Part shown: piece after piece, positions 1-7,405 of the stretch
Position numbering within the stretch: the stretch's first letter is position 1
Layout of the letters: the number at the start of each line of letters is the position of its first letter
The notes under the pieces: model-generated
The model's input: only the letters and a program-made list of their open reading frames with translations
What the model was told of the DNA's origin: nothing
The model's database searches: none
Made by a program: the position numbers and the translations under genes
From: Gammaproteobacteria bacterium
Lineage (GTDB): Bacteria > Pseudomonadota > Gammaproteobacteria > Steroidobacterales > GCA-2729495
Length of the DNA: 32,411 nt
Assembly (NCBI GenBank): GCA_013001905.1
Contig: JABDLC010000033.1
Span: forward strand, 1-32,411
Direction: 5' to 3'

Positions 1-393
1 ATGCTGGGCCTGGCCGGTGTCATGGTCAATGACTCCATTATTCTGGTGAGTGCGATCCGACGATTGCTACAGGACGGACTCACGCTGACCGACGCCGTGG
101 TTGAAGGCGCACGCGATCGTTTGCGGCCGGTCATCCTGACCACTCTGACGACTGTGGGCGGACTGCTGCCGTTGCTGTTCGAAACGAGCCTGCAGGCACA
201 GCTGGTGCAGCCGCTCGCGATCACGCTCGTGTTCGGCATGTTCTTCTCGCCACTGCTGGTGCTGTTTTTTGTCCCCGCGCTACTGGGGATCGGCACTGAT
301 CTTACTCGACGGGTGTCAGGTCGTAGCGGTCCTGACGATCAGGAGAAACCGCGGGAGACCGGGGATCATCAGGAGCCGGCGCCGCAGTCGTAG
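1..393 (+). CDS. RND efflux transporter, C-terminal fragment (5' end outside window)
   Basis: This is the last 130 residues of a resistance-nodulation-division inner-membrane pump, which uses the proton gradient to drive export through a tripartite envelope complex. The visible part holds the end of the second transmembrane bundle. A GLAGVMVNDSIILV helix comes first, then an RPVILTTLTTVGGLLPLLFE loop and helix, then a final hydrophobic helix ending FFVPALL. These are hallmarks of the AcrB/HAE1 family. The first ATG is probably internal, since complete family members have about 1,000 residues. A hydrophilic tail of about 30 residues follows the last helix. The final 92 bp overlap the 3' end of the convergent lipoprotein gene. 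The family is secure; the substrate cannot be inferred. Confidence 0.9.
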   Translation: MLGLAGVMVNDSIILVSAIRRLLQDGLTLTDAVVEGARDRLRPVILTTLTTVGGLLPLLFETSLQAQLVQPLAITLVFGMFFSPLLVLFFVPALLGIGTDLTRRVSGRSGPDDQEKPRETGDHQEPAPQS

Positions 394-610
394 CCTCGTT
401 GTTGTCGGGCACGGCGTTGTCGAGCACGACGCTTTCGAGCTGAAAGATCCGAAACTCGAGCCGGCCGATTTCATTTTCCAGCTGTTCGATACTTCGCTGC
501 AGCTCTGCCGCGTCGTTGTCGTCATTATTATTGGCGGGCGCACACCCCGTGAGCGTTCCCACCGACATCGTTCCCACCGAAATGAGTAATACCAAAGTGC
601 GTGTGATCAT
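302..610 (-). CDS. Small coiled-coil lipoprotein
   Basis: This predicted lipoprotein of 102 residues has no family that I recognise. The chosen ATG gives a clean signal peptide of about 20 hydrophobic residues ending in an LTGC lipobox. An upstream start would put 14 polar residues before it and spoil the signal. After an Asn/Asp-rich linker there is a short heptad-like stretch (ELQRSIEQLENEIGRLEFRI) consistent with a coiled coil. The tail is disordered and rich in Pro and Asp. The gene lies 19 bp downstream of nhaA on the same strand and could be co-transcribed with it. Its last 92 bp overlap the RND gene on the opposite strand. Lipoprotein status is well supported; function is unknown. Confidence 0.72.
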   Translation of the reverse strand: MITRTLVLLISVGTMSVGTLTGCAPANNNDDNDAAELQRSIEQLENEIGRLEFRIFQLESVVLDNAVPDNNEATTAAPAPDDPRSPAVSPDRQDRYDLTPVE

Positions 611-629
611 GGGATGACAGTATAGCGAT

Positions 630-1826
630 TCAACTGTCCTTTTCGAGGTCATGCAGTGGCTCCGTCATGCGCAACACGATATAGCCGACGGCGCCTGACA
701 GTAATGACCCCACGATGATGCCGAGACGGTCGGGCCGCGCGTAGCCGAGGCCCGTGCCTTCGAACGCCAGCGAGCCGATGAACAGGCTCATCGTAAAGCC
801 CACCCCGCACAGGGCCGCGACGCCATAAATGTGTGACCAGCGCAGGTGCTTCGGCATCTCGCAGATGCCGCTTTTGATGGCGATCCACGCAAACGTAAAC
901 ACGCCGAGCTGCTTGCCGATGAACAGTCCGGCCACGATCGCGAGCGGCACGCCCGAGAACAAAGTATCCGGAGTCATGCCCGTCAGATTGACCCCGGCAT
1001 TCACGAACGCGAACAGCGGCAGAATGCCGAACGCGACCGCGTAGTGCAGGTCATGAATCAGGCTGTCCAGTGGCTTGTGCCTGGTGCCGTCGTCGTCGAC
1101 GGATTCGAGCGGAATAAAAAAGCCCAGCACGACGCCGGCCAGCGTTGCGTGCACGCCGGATTTGAGCACCGACACCCACAACACAACGCCGACGAGCATG
1201 TAGACGGTGATTTTGGTTACCCCGCGCCACTTAAGGATGCCGAGGACGGCGATCGCGCCTGCCGCTACCGACAACGATGTCAACGAGAGGTCGTTGGTAT
1301 AGAACAGCGCGATAATAGTGATCGCGCCCAGGTCATCAATGATCGCGATGGTCAGCAGAAAAATTTTCAGTGTTGCCGGTACGCGCGGCCCCAGCAGCGC
1401 GAGGATGCCCAGCGCAAACGCGATATCGGTGGCGGTGGGTATGGCCCAGCCCTGCAAAGCGGTGGGGTCATCCGCCGTCAGCACATAGTAAATGCCGGCA
1501 GGTACTGCGATACCGCCGACACCGGCGATAAGCGGCAACAGCACCTGATCAAAGCGCGACAACTCGCCCACCATGACCTCACGTTTGACCTCCATGCCGA
1601 TCATGAAGAAAAAGATCGCCATCAGGCCGTCGTTGACCCACAAAAACAGTGGCTTGGCGATTTCGAGACCGCCCACCTGAATGGCGACCGGGGTGTCGAG
1701 GAAGGCCTGATACAGGTCTGCAAGCGGTGAGTTCTGCAGGACCATGGCCAGTGCGGCAGCAATCAGCAGCAGTATGGCACCCGCTGCCTCAAGGCGAAAA
1801 AAGTTGCGTAACGCATCCTGAATCAT
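630..1826 (-). CDS. nhaA: Na+/H+ antiporter NhaA
   Basis: NhaA is an inner-membrane antiporter that exchanges cytoplasmic Na+ (or Li+) for external H+, controlling pH and sodium. The product has 398 residues, the usual length. Conserved features are visible: IGMEVKRE in the N-terminal third, ATDIAFALG with Asp134, and the ion-binding pair Asp164-Asp165 in AIIDDLGAI. The last two match Asp133, Asp163 and Asp164 of the E. coli protein. A GKQLGVF helix carries the conserved lysine, and VGFTMSLFI is near the C-terminus. A TTG 12 bp upstream is in frame, but the ATG used here has a GGAG ribosome site at good spacing. The gene is divergent from the aquaporin-family gene. A sodium antiporter fits a saline habitat but does not prove one. 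Confidence 0.96.
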   Translation of the reverse strand: MIQDALRNFFRLEAAGAILLLIAAALAMVLQNSPLADLYQAFLDTPVAIQVGGLEIAKPLFLWVNDGLMAIFFFMIGMEVKREVMVGELSRFDQVLLPLIAGVGGIAVPAGIYYVLTADDPTALQGWAIPTATDIAFALGILALLGPRVPATLKIFLLTIAIIDDLGAITIIALFYTNDLSLTSLSVAAGAIAVLGILKWRGVTKITVYMLVGVVLWVSVLKSGVHATLAGVVLGFFIPLESVDDDGTRHKPLDSLIHDLHYAVAFGILPLFAFVNAGVNLTGMTPDTLFSGVPLAIVAGLFIGKQLGVFTFAWIAIKSGICEMPKHLRWSHIYGVAALCGVGFTMSLFIGSLAFEGTGLGYARPDRLGIIVGSLLSGAVGYIVLRMTEPLHDLEKDS

Positions 1827-1923
1827 CGTCCGCTCCAATGGCTGCGGCTGCTAGGTTACAACATTGTCTTGCCGGCTGAATTACTATGGGCAGCCTACTA
1901 TTTCGCCGCAACGGGCCAATCGG

Positions 1924-2592
1924 ATGAATCTTAGACATGCCGCTGCAGAAGCAATAGGCACATGTGCGCTGGTGCTGGCGGGTACGGCCGCTATTGTGGT
2001 CAACGACCTGTATGGCGGTGTGCTCGGTCACACAGGCATTGCTTTCGCCTTCGGTGCCGTGGTGATGGTGATGATCTACGCCATCGGTGATATTTCCGGT
2101 GCGCATATGAATCCGGCGGTCACAATTGCCTTTTGGGTATCGAAGCGGCTCCCCGCGGCCAAAGTGCTGCCGTACGCCGCCGCACAGTTTGTCGGTGCGT
2201 TGGCCGCCAGTCTGCTGGTTGCAGTCTGGTTTCCCGCCCACGACACGCTGGGCGCAACCGTGCCGTCCGGCAATTTGCTCCAGTCTTTGACCGTCGAGAT
2301 TGTTGCGACTGCCATTCTGATGTTCGTCATTCTCGGCGTGTCGGAGGGTGCGCGCGAAAAAGGCATCATGGCCGGTGTTGCGGTGGGCGGCACCGTCGCA
2401 CTGATGGCGCTGGTCTTTGGCCCGGTATCCGGCGCATCGATGAACCCGGCGCGGTCTTTCGGCCCGGCGCTCGTGTCGGGTGAAGCGAGCACGTTGTGGC
2501 TTTATTTCGTCGGGCCTTTCATCGGCGCATTGCTTGCCGTGCCCGCATGCCGGATTATTGGGCGCGAGGATTGTTGCGCTGGAGAGTGTTGA
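1924..2592 (+). CDS. MIP/aquaporin family channel
   Basis: This 222-residue channel has six predicted membrane spans and the two half-helix signature loops GAHMNPAVT (NPA at 63-65) and GASMNPARS (NPA at 174-176, followed by the filter arginine Arg177). It should carry water or small neutral solutes across the inner membrane. Counting from the NPA boxes by eye, the selectivity filter would be Phe43, Ala162, Ala171 and Arg177. The His found in strict water channels such as AqpZ is absent, so a wider pore (glycerol, metalloid or similar) is possible. The start is chosen because the preceding 20 residues from an in-frame TTG are polar. No strong ribosome site is seen. Its stop overlaps the start of the next lipoprotein gene (TGATG), implying coupling. 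Confidence 0.92.
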   Translation: MNLRHAAAEAIGTCALVLAGTAAIVVNDLYGGVLGHTGIAFAFGAVVMVMIYAIGDISGAHMNPAVTIAFWVSKRLPAAKVLPYAAAQFVGALAASLLVAVWFPAHDTLGATVPSGNLLQSLTVEIVATAILMFVILGVSEGAREKGIMAGVAVGGTVALMALVFGPVSGASMNPARSFGPALVSGEASTLWLYFVGPFIGALLAVPACRIIGREDCCAGEC

Positions 2593-2945
2593 TGACGCGT
2601 CTGGTTTGGCTCGCTGTTTTATTCGTAATTGCAGTCGTTTCAGGCTGTGCGCAAATGCATAACAACGAAGACCATCAGCGGCACAGTATGAGCCGTATCA
2701 GCCAGCCGCTGAACGGTGGCGACTTTCTCTGGTTCGACGTAAAAGTCACACCGCAATTGCCGCTTGACAATGAGGCAGCAGAGCAGCAACGACAGATATG
2801 GCTGCAGTCATGGCTCGTACGGCGAAACATGTGCCCGGACGGGTACGAAATCGTTGAACGTCGGCCGTTCGAATTTCTGGAGCACAACCCCGCACGCCTC
2901 GACATACGCTACAAGGTGAAGTGCATTGTTGTAGCGCCCGGCTAA
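2592..2945 (+). CDS. Hypothetical lipoprotein coupled to the MIP channel gene
   Basis: This is a 117-residue predicted lipoprotein that I do not assign to a family. The N-terminus has a basic Arg, a hydrophobic core and a VVSGC lipobox with Cys19 as the acylation site. The mature part is about 98 residues. It starts His/Asn-rich and continues as a soluble domain with two further Cys residues (in NMCPDGYEI and KVKCIVV) that could form a disulfide. The ATG overlaps the stop of the channel gene by one base and has a GGAG site inside that gene, so translation is probably coupled. A longer in-frame start exists, but it would bury the signal peptide. Its role is unknown; a link to the channel is inferred only from gene coupling. 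Confidence 0.75.
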   Translation: MTRLVWLAVLFVIAVVSGCAQMHNNEDHQRHSMSRISQPLNGGDFLWFDVKVTPQLPLDNEAAEQQRQIWLQSWLVRRNMCPDGYEIVERRPFEFLEHNPARLDIRYKVKCIVVAPG

Positions 2946-2980
2946 GTCAGCCTGCGTTAGTCTCGTTTAGGCCCGAAGCC

Positions 2981-3472
2981 TCAATAAATCCCCGGCACGA
3001 TTACCTGATCGCCGCGCTTAAGTTTCAGTGCGTCCGCGCGACCCGCGTTCAGTTCGATCACCATCGACACTTCGTGTTCTGACGAGATAATCGTCGTGTC
3101 TTGGGGCACCGCATCGCGATGGATATGTTTGATGTAGCCGTCCGCCGTGGCGAACAGCATATCCAGCGGTATGTAGGTGTTTTTCATCCACATCGCCACG
3201 ACACGCGGTTCACCGTAGATGAACAACATGCCCTCGTGCTCGGCCATGGCTGTCACAAACATCAGCCCCCGGGCATGGTGCGCCTGAGTCGCCGCGACCC
3301 AGACATCGATTGCAGTGCAGCGTTCGGCCGTCAGCAGGGTGATGCGGGTGCGCGGAAAATCGCGCAGCAGACCCGCCGGCTCCAGTCCGTGCGCGGCCGG
3401 ACCCAACAGCAGGGCGATAGACAACAGCGCATGCCGGAGCAGCGCCGGCAGGTTTGCGCGGTGCCGGTTCAC
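2981..3472 (-). CDS. DUF192 family exported protein
   Basis: This 163-residue protein belongs to the DUF192 family, small beta-rich proteins of unknown biochemical role that are often exported in Proteobacteria. The family signature is clear: RGLMFVTAM, then EGMLFIYGEP, then MWMKNTYIPLDMLFA, ending with a KLKRGDQVIV strand. The N-terminus is a signal peptide of about 29 residues with a LLSIALLLGPAAHG core and likely cleavage after AHG, so the mature protein is periplasmic. The start codon is GTG, and no better ATG gives an intact signal. The gene is divergent from the alkyltransferase gene with 45 bp between starts, and convergent with the small lipoprotein gene. Confidence 0.9.
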   Translation of the reverse strand: MNRHRANLPALLRHALLSIALLLGPAAHGLEPAGLLRDFPRTRITLLTAERCTAIDVWVAATQAHHARGLMFVTAMAEHEGMLFIYGEPRVVAMWMKNTYIPLDMLFATADGYIKHIHRDAVPQDTTIISSEHEVSMVIELNAGRADALKLKRGDQVIVPGIY

Positions 3473-3517
3473 CGGCGTACGCTCGTGTTTCGCGGAGACA
3501 AAGCAGGGGTTGGTCGC

Positions 3518-4084
3518 ATGGCAGCAAGGATAAACCGGGTGACGGATACTCGCAGCATTGAATTAGTCTGGGGCTATGTCGATACGGTTGCGGGGCGCGG
3601 GCTGCTGGCAGCCGTCGCCAGGCAAATCTGTGCGCTCGATCTGAGCAGCGGACCAGCGGCCGAAAGGCAGCTGCGCGCAGACTGGCCGACGGCTAATCTG
3701 CACCGTGACGATGCGTTTGTGGCGAGTCTGTATGCAGATGCCCGGCGGCAGGCTGCGCCGCCATTGCTGGTTGCCGGCACCGCCTTTCAGTGCGAGGTCT
3801 GGCAGGCGCTGTGTGAGATTCCGGCGGGCGAGACCCGCACCTACGGTGATCTTGCCCGCGCACTGGGCCGGCCCGGCGCGGCGCGCGCGGTCGGCAGTGC
3901 GGCGGCGGCCAACCGGATCGCGTTGCTGATTCCCTGTCACCGGCTTGTCCCTGCGAGCGGCGGCAGCGGGGCGTTTCGCTGGGGTGCCGAGCGCAAAATA
4001 GCGCTGTTGGCGGCCGAATCCGGCCAAAATGCCTTATATGGGGCTAATCGCCCAAATAGCCCCGCCGAGGCCTGCATTTCGTAA
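3518..4084 (+). CDS. ogt: Methylated-DNA--protein-cysteine methyltransferase (Ogt/Ada-C type)
   Basis: This suicide enzyme removes methyl or larger alkyl groups from O6-guanine (and O4-thymine) in DNA onto its own cysteine. The 188 residues correspond to the C-terminal half of E. coli Ada, with no regulatory N-terminal zinc domain. The order of motifs is GTAFQCEVWQAL (87-98), IPAGETRTYGDLARALG (101-117), RAVGSAAAANRIALL (123-137), the active-site IPCHR with Cys140, then GAFRWGAERK. The reading frame stays open upstream to 3101, but that part is antisense to the DUF192 gene. The ATG used here has an AGGGG site about 8 nt upstream. A GTG seven codons later is an alternative. The last 15 or so residues are poorly conserved. 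Confidence 0.93.
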   Translation: MAARINRVTDTRSIELVWGYVDTVAGRGLLAAVARQICALDLSSGPAAERQLRADWPTANLHRDDAFVASLYADARRQAAPPLLVAGTAFQCEVWQALCEIPAGETRTYGDLARALGRPGAARAVGSAAAANRIALLIPCHRLVPASGGSGAFRWGAERKIALLAAESGQNALYGANRPNSPAEACIS

Positions 4085-4136
4085 AATGTGAAGTGTGTGC
4101 ACTCAGGCCGGCTCCGGCTTGAGTACGTTGGCGTGT

Positions 4137-5342
4137 ATGGATTTTAGCGCCAATCATCGTCGTGCACCCGCGACCCTGTACGAGGATCAGTTGCGTATGG
4201 GTTTTGGTGCCCTGCGCTTCACTGATTTTCTCGAACGGGAATTTCGTGAATCGTATGCGCAGGAGAATTACCAGAAGTCGCGTCTGGTGCTGGCCATGTG
4301 CGCAATCGTGGTCATGTTCGTTACGGTTGTGCAGGCGCTGTCGCCGTCCTCCGAGGACAACAACCTGACCAATATGGGGCTGGTCGCGATGGGCTTAATG
4401 ATCATCGGTACGTTGATCATGTCCTATCTCGATCGACGCGTTCTGTATCACAGCTTTATAGTGGTCAGCGGCTTGTGCATCGGCATTGCCGGCACAATTA
4501 TCGATGTGCAGGCGAGTCTCGCGGGGCAGGGGTATTACTTTGCTGGTCAGATCGGCTGGACTTTTATCATGTGGTCAATGCTGGGGCTGCTGTTTGCGCC
4601 GGCCGCAGCGCTTTGTTTTCTGGTTTCGATCATCTATCTGGGCAGCGCTACGTTTATGGGCCTGCCCGGCGAGCAGTTATTTTTCGAAGGCTTCATGTTG
4701 CTCAACGTCAATCTGCTTGGTGGCTACAGTTGTTACAAGATCGAATACTCCTCGCGTCGTACATTCCTGGAATCACGCATTCTCAATCAACTGGCTGAAC
4801 GTGACGGCCTGACCGGCCTGTACAACCGTCGTGCATTCGATCAGCACATGGAGCGCATCTGGCGACAGTCGCGTCGTGAGAACGTGCCGATTACCGTGAT
4901 GTTTGTCGATATCGATCACTTCAAGGCTTACAACGACATGTACGGGCATCAGGCCGGCGACGATGCGCTCAAACAGGTCGCCAGTGTGATCTCATCGGCG
5001 GTGCAGCGGCCGCTGGATATCGCCGCTCGTTATGGCGGTGAAGAATTTGCGCTGCTGCTCTACGGCCCGGCAACCGATTACGTAACCAGCCTGCCTGAAA
5101 TGCTGCGCGAGGATGTGCTGGCATTAGGCACCGCGCATGACGGCGCCACTGCAACCAAGCTGCTGACGATCAGCATCGGCGTTGCAATCGTCTCACCGGA
5201 CGCGGAGCGGAGTCAGGCCGGCGCGATACAGATGGCCGATGAAGCGCTGTATAAGGCCAAGGAAGATGGCCGCAACCGAGTTGTCGTGCGTTACTCGACC
5301 ACGACTGATGTGGAAACGGGTCGCTTCCGCAAACACGCCTGA
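4137..5342 (+). CDS. Membrane-bound diguanylate cyclase (GGDEF)
   Basis: This 401-residue enzyme makes cyclic di-GMP from two GTP. Residues 50-200 hold five or six membrane helices of a sensor region that I do not match to a named MASE domain. A short linker leads to a complete GGDEF domain beginning DGLTGLYNRR (223-232). The Mg2+ site is in MFVDIDHFK, and the signature is GGEEF at 300-304. An RPLD inhibitory site (291-294) sits exactly five residues before it, so product inhibition is likely. There is no EAL or PAS domain. The ATG is preferred over an in-frame GTG 42 bp upstream, though neither has a strong ribosome site. A TAAAAT box at 4082-4087 could be its -10. The gene is convergent with gloA. 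Confidence 0.94.
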   Translation: MDFSANHRRAPATLYEDQLRMGFGALRFTDFLEREFRESYAQENYQKSRLVLAMCAIVVMFVTVVQALSPSSEDNNLTNMGLVAMGLMIIGTLIMSYLDRRVLYHSFIVVSGLCIGIAGTIIDVQASLAGQGYYFAGQIGWTFIMWSMLGLLFAPAAALCFLVSIIYLGSATFMGLPGEQLFFEGFMLLNVNLLGGYSCYKIEYSSRRTFLESRILNQLAERDGLTGLYNRRAFDQHMERIWRQSRRENVPITVMFVDIDHFKAYNDMYGHQAGDDALKQVASVISSAVQRPLDIAARYGGEEFALLLYGPATDYVTSLPEMLREDVLALGTAHDGATATKLLTISIGVAIVSPDAERSQAGAIQMADEALYKAKEDGRNRVVVRYSTTTDVETGRFRKHA

Positions 5343-5359
5343 GAGCGCAGTTCAGCGCG

Positions 5360-5779
5360 CTACCAGTGCCCGGTATTGGGCATGGACGCCCACGGTTCCT
5401 CCGGCGGCAGCGCACCACCTGACTGCAACAGCTCTATTGAGATGTTATCCGGTGATCGCACGAACGCCATGTTGCCGTCGCGCGGTGGCCGGTTGATCAC
5501 GACGCCCGCATCCATCAGGCGCTGACAAACGGCGTAGATATTATCCACCTCGTAGGCGAGATGGCCGAAGTTGCGACCTTCGCCGTACTCTTCCGGGTCC
5601 CAGTTATAGGTCAGTTCTACCTTGGCGGACTCGTCACCGGGGGCGGCCAGAAATAGCAGCGTGAAGCGGCCTTGCTCGTTGTCGAAGCGCCGGAGTTCAG
5701 TGAGGCCCAGCTGGTCGCAGTAAAACGCCAGCGAGGCATCTATGTCGGTCACGCGGACCATGGTGTGCAGGTATTTCAT
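5360..5779 (-). CDS. gloA: Lactoylglutathione lyase (glyoxalase I)
   Basis: Glyoxalase I converts the hemithioacetal of methylglyoxal and glutathione into S-lactoylglutathione, the first step of cytoplasmic methylglyoxal detoxification. The product has 139 residues, the short form typical of the Ni2+-activated bacterial enzymes. It lacks the N-terminal extension of the Zn2+ type. All four metal ligands are visible: His5 (LHTMVRV), Glu55 (VELTYNW), His73 (FGHLAYEV) and Glu116 (ISIELLQ). The start was set at the Met of MKYLHTM, matching the conserved family N-terminus, rather than 29 codons upstream. The C-terminal tail is about 15 residues longer than in E. coli. The gene is divergent from the HAD phosphatase gene with only 29 bp between starts. 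Confidence 0.96.
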   Translation of the reverse strand: MKYLHTMVRVTDIDASLAFYCDQLGLTELRRFDNEQGRFTLLFLAAPGDESAKVELTYNWDPEEYGEGRNFGHLAYEVDNIYAVCQRLMDAGVVINRPPRDGNMAFVRSPDNISIELLQSGGALPPEEPWASMPNTGHW

Positions 5780-5808
5780 GTTGCCGCAGTCTAAGGCAAT
5801 CTGCGCGT

Positions 5809-6498
5809 ATGCAACACATCCGGGCAGTTTGTTTTGACCTCGACGATACGCTGTGGGACCTGGCACCGGTCATCCCCCGGGCTGAGGCGCATTTGTACGA
5901 CTGGTTCCGGGCGCACTATCCCCGCATCACGGAGGTGTATGACCCTGCGAAACTGCATCAACTGCGTCTCGAGTATGGTGCGCGTCATCCGGAATTGCGC
6001 CACGACCTGACGGCATTGCGTATGGCGATGTTGCGCCGCGTATTCCGAGACGCCGGTTACGATGAGGCGCCCGCCGAAGATGCGTTCGCGGTGTTCAACG
6101 AAAAGCGTAACGATGTGCAGCTGTTTGACGATGTGCTGCCGGCACTCGAGCGATTGGCGACAACCCATCAACTGTTCGCATTCACCAACGGCAATGCATC
6201 ACTGGATTCAATCGGCATCGCAGACCTCTTCAACGGTATAGTCACAGCTCGCGAGATTGGTCTCGCCAAACCGGACCCGCAGTTTTTTGTGACAGCACTG
6301 AACCGAATCGGAGTCGCCCCCCGGCATGCGCTGCATGTGGGCGATCATCCGGAAAATGATATCCGCGCCGCTGTTATAGCCGGCATGTCGGCCGTGTGGG
6401 TGAATCGCGGTCAGGCGCCCTGGCCGCTCGACGACTGCCGCCCGGATCACGAGCACGCCGACCTTGCCGAATTGCCGGAGTTGCTGACCCGTGACTGA
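5809..6498 (+). CDS. HAD-superfamily phosphatase, YigB-like
   Basis: This 229-residue haloacid dehalogenase hydrolase resembles YigB, which dephosphorylates FMN and the riboflavin intermediate 5-amino-6-(5-phosphoribitylamino)uracil. Motif I is CFDLDDTLWD with nucleophile Asp10 and acid Asp12. Motif II is AFTNGN with Thr126. Motif III is Lys154 in GLAKPDP. Motif IV is HVGDHPENDI with Asp179 and Asp184. An alpha-helical cap lies between about residues 20 and 100. The VILRTE-like and TNGNA elements match YigB best by eye, but substrate assignment within this superfamily is unreliable. The stop lies inside the start region of the next gene (GTGACTGA, 8 bp overlap), so the two are probably translationally coupled. 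Confidence 0.9.
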   Translation: MQHIRAVCFDLDDTLWDLAPVIPRAEAHLYDWFRAHYPRITEVYDPAKLHQLRLEYGARHPELRHDLTALRMAMLRRVFRDAGYDEAPAEDAFAVFNEKRNDVQLFDDVLPALERLATTHQLFAFTNGNASLDSIGIADLFNGIVTAREIGLAKPDPQFFVTALNRIGVAPRHALHVGDHPENDIRAAVIAGMSAVWVNRGQAPWPLDDCRPDHEHADLAELPELLTRD

Positions 6499-7405
6499 AC
6501 GGCCACCCGTCATTCTGTTTGTGCCGGGCATCCGGGCCAAACCGCCGCCGGAGCAGCAGCAGGAGCAGCTGCGGCGTTGTCTTGAAGCCGCATTGCTCCG
6601 CCAGGGCATTGCCCGCGCCAATGACCTCGCTTCTCAATTGCACGTGGTGGGCTGGTCGTATGCGTTTTACGGAGCACACGACAGCATCGCTCCGGACATG
6701 CCGGCCATTGAGCAACTGGTGAGCGGAGCAGGTGACCCCGACGGGGACCGGGAAGAAGCTGAGGGTATCGGCAGCCGGTTAGTGGCGGTGATGTATGCGA
6801 TCGGCGATCGTTTTCCGGTGCTGAGTAGCTTGTTTGCGACGCGTCGCATGGAAGCGCGCATGCAGGAAATTAATCGTTATTTCCGCAATCGTGATGATCA
6901 TCGCACGACTATCTGCGAACTGCTCAAGCAGTCGTTGCGCGAAGCCTGGGCGGACGAGCGCGAAATTATTCTCATCGGGCACAGTTTCGGCTCCGTGATC
7001 GCATACGACACGCTGTGGGAACTCACTCATGAAGAGCCTGAGGGCAGCGCGCAAAAGGTGGATCTTTTTATTTCCATGGGCAGCCCGCTGACGATGAACT
7101 ACGTGCGCCGTCGTTTACACGGAGCCGCACGTCGCGGGCACGAGCGCTATCCCTGCAATATCCGGCATTGGCTCAATCTGGCAGCCATCGGCGAAGTCAC
7201 CGCGCTGGACCGGCGCATGGCCCAGTGTTTCGGCGAAATGCTGTCACTCGGTGTGGTCGAGAGCATCCGAGACAACCTCGGCGTGCTGGCTCGCTACCGC
7301 AACGAGGAGGGCCTGAACGTGCACAAATGTTACGGGTATATGGCCAGCGACACGGTGGCTGAGGTTATTGCGAGCGCCGCTGCCAGATTTAGTCCAGAGG
7401 CCTGA
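6491..7405 (+). CDS. Alpha/beta hydrolase-like protein
   Basis: This 304-residue protein has an alpha/beta hydrolase nucleophile elbow, LIGHSFGSV with Ser165. It begins with a strand (PPVILFVPGI) followed by a glycine that could form the oxyanion hole. A long charged insertion (about residues 80-155) precedes the elbow, and DLFISMGSPLTM follows it. The catalytic acid and histidine cannot be placed with certainty; His315-type positions are absent, and candidates lie in the NVHKCYGYM region near the C-terminus. The start is GTG, overlapping the phosphatase stop by 8 bp. The 3' end overlaps the convergent OmpA-like gene by 17 bp. Resemblance to serine esterase/lipase-like proteins is at fold level only, and the substrate is unknown. 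Confidence 0.75.
   Translation: MTERPPVILFVPGIRAKPPPEQQQEQLRRCLEAALLRQGIARANDLASQLHVVGWSYAFYGAHDSIAPDMPAIEQLVSGAGDPDGDREEAEGIGSRLVAVMYAIGDRFPVLSSLFATRRMEARMQEINRYFRNRDDHRTTICELLKQSLREAWADEREIILIGHSFGSVIAYDTLWELTHEEPEGSAQKVDLFISMGSPLTMNYVRRRLHGAARRGHERYPCNIRHWLNLAAIGEVTALDRRMAQCFGEMLSLGVVESIRDNLGVLARYRNEEGLNVHKCYGYMASDTVAEVIASAAARFSPEA

Noticed and set aside
846-1730. A 294-codon plus-strand frame opposite nhaA
   Set aside because: It has no motifs and its composition mirrors the antisense of the antiporter. nhaA motifs are unambiguous.
3101-3517. N-terminal extension of the alkylguanine methyltransferase frame
   Set aside because: It is antisense to the DUF192 gene, and similarity to Ada-type enzymes begins only after the ATG at 3518.
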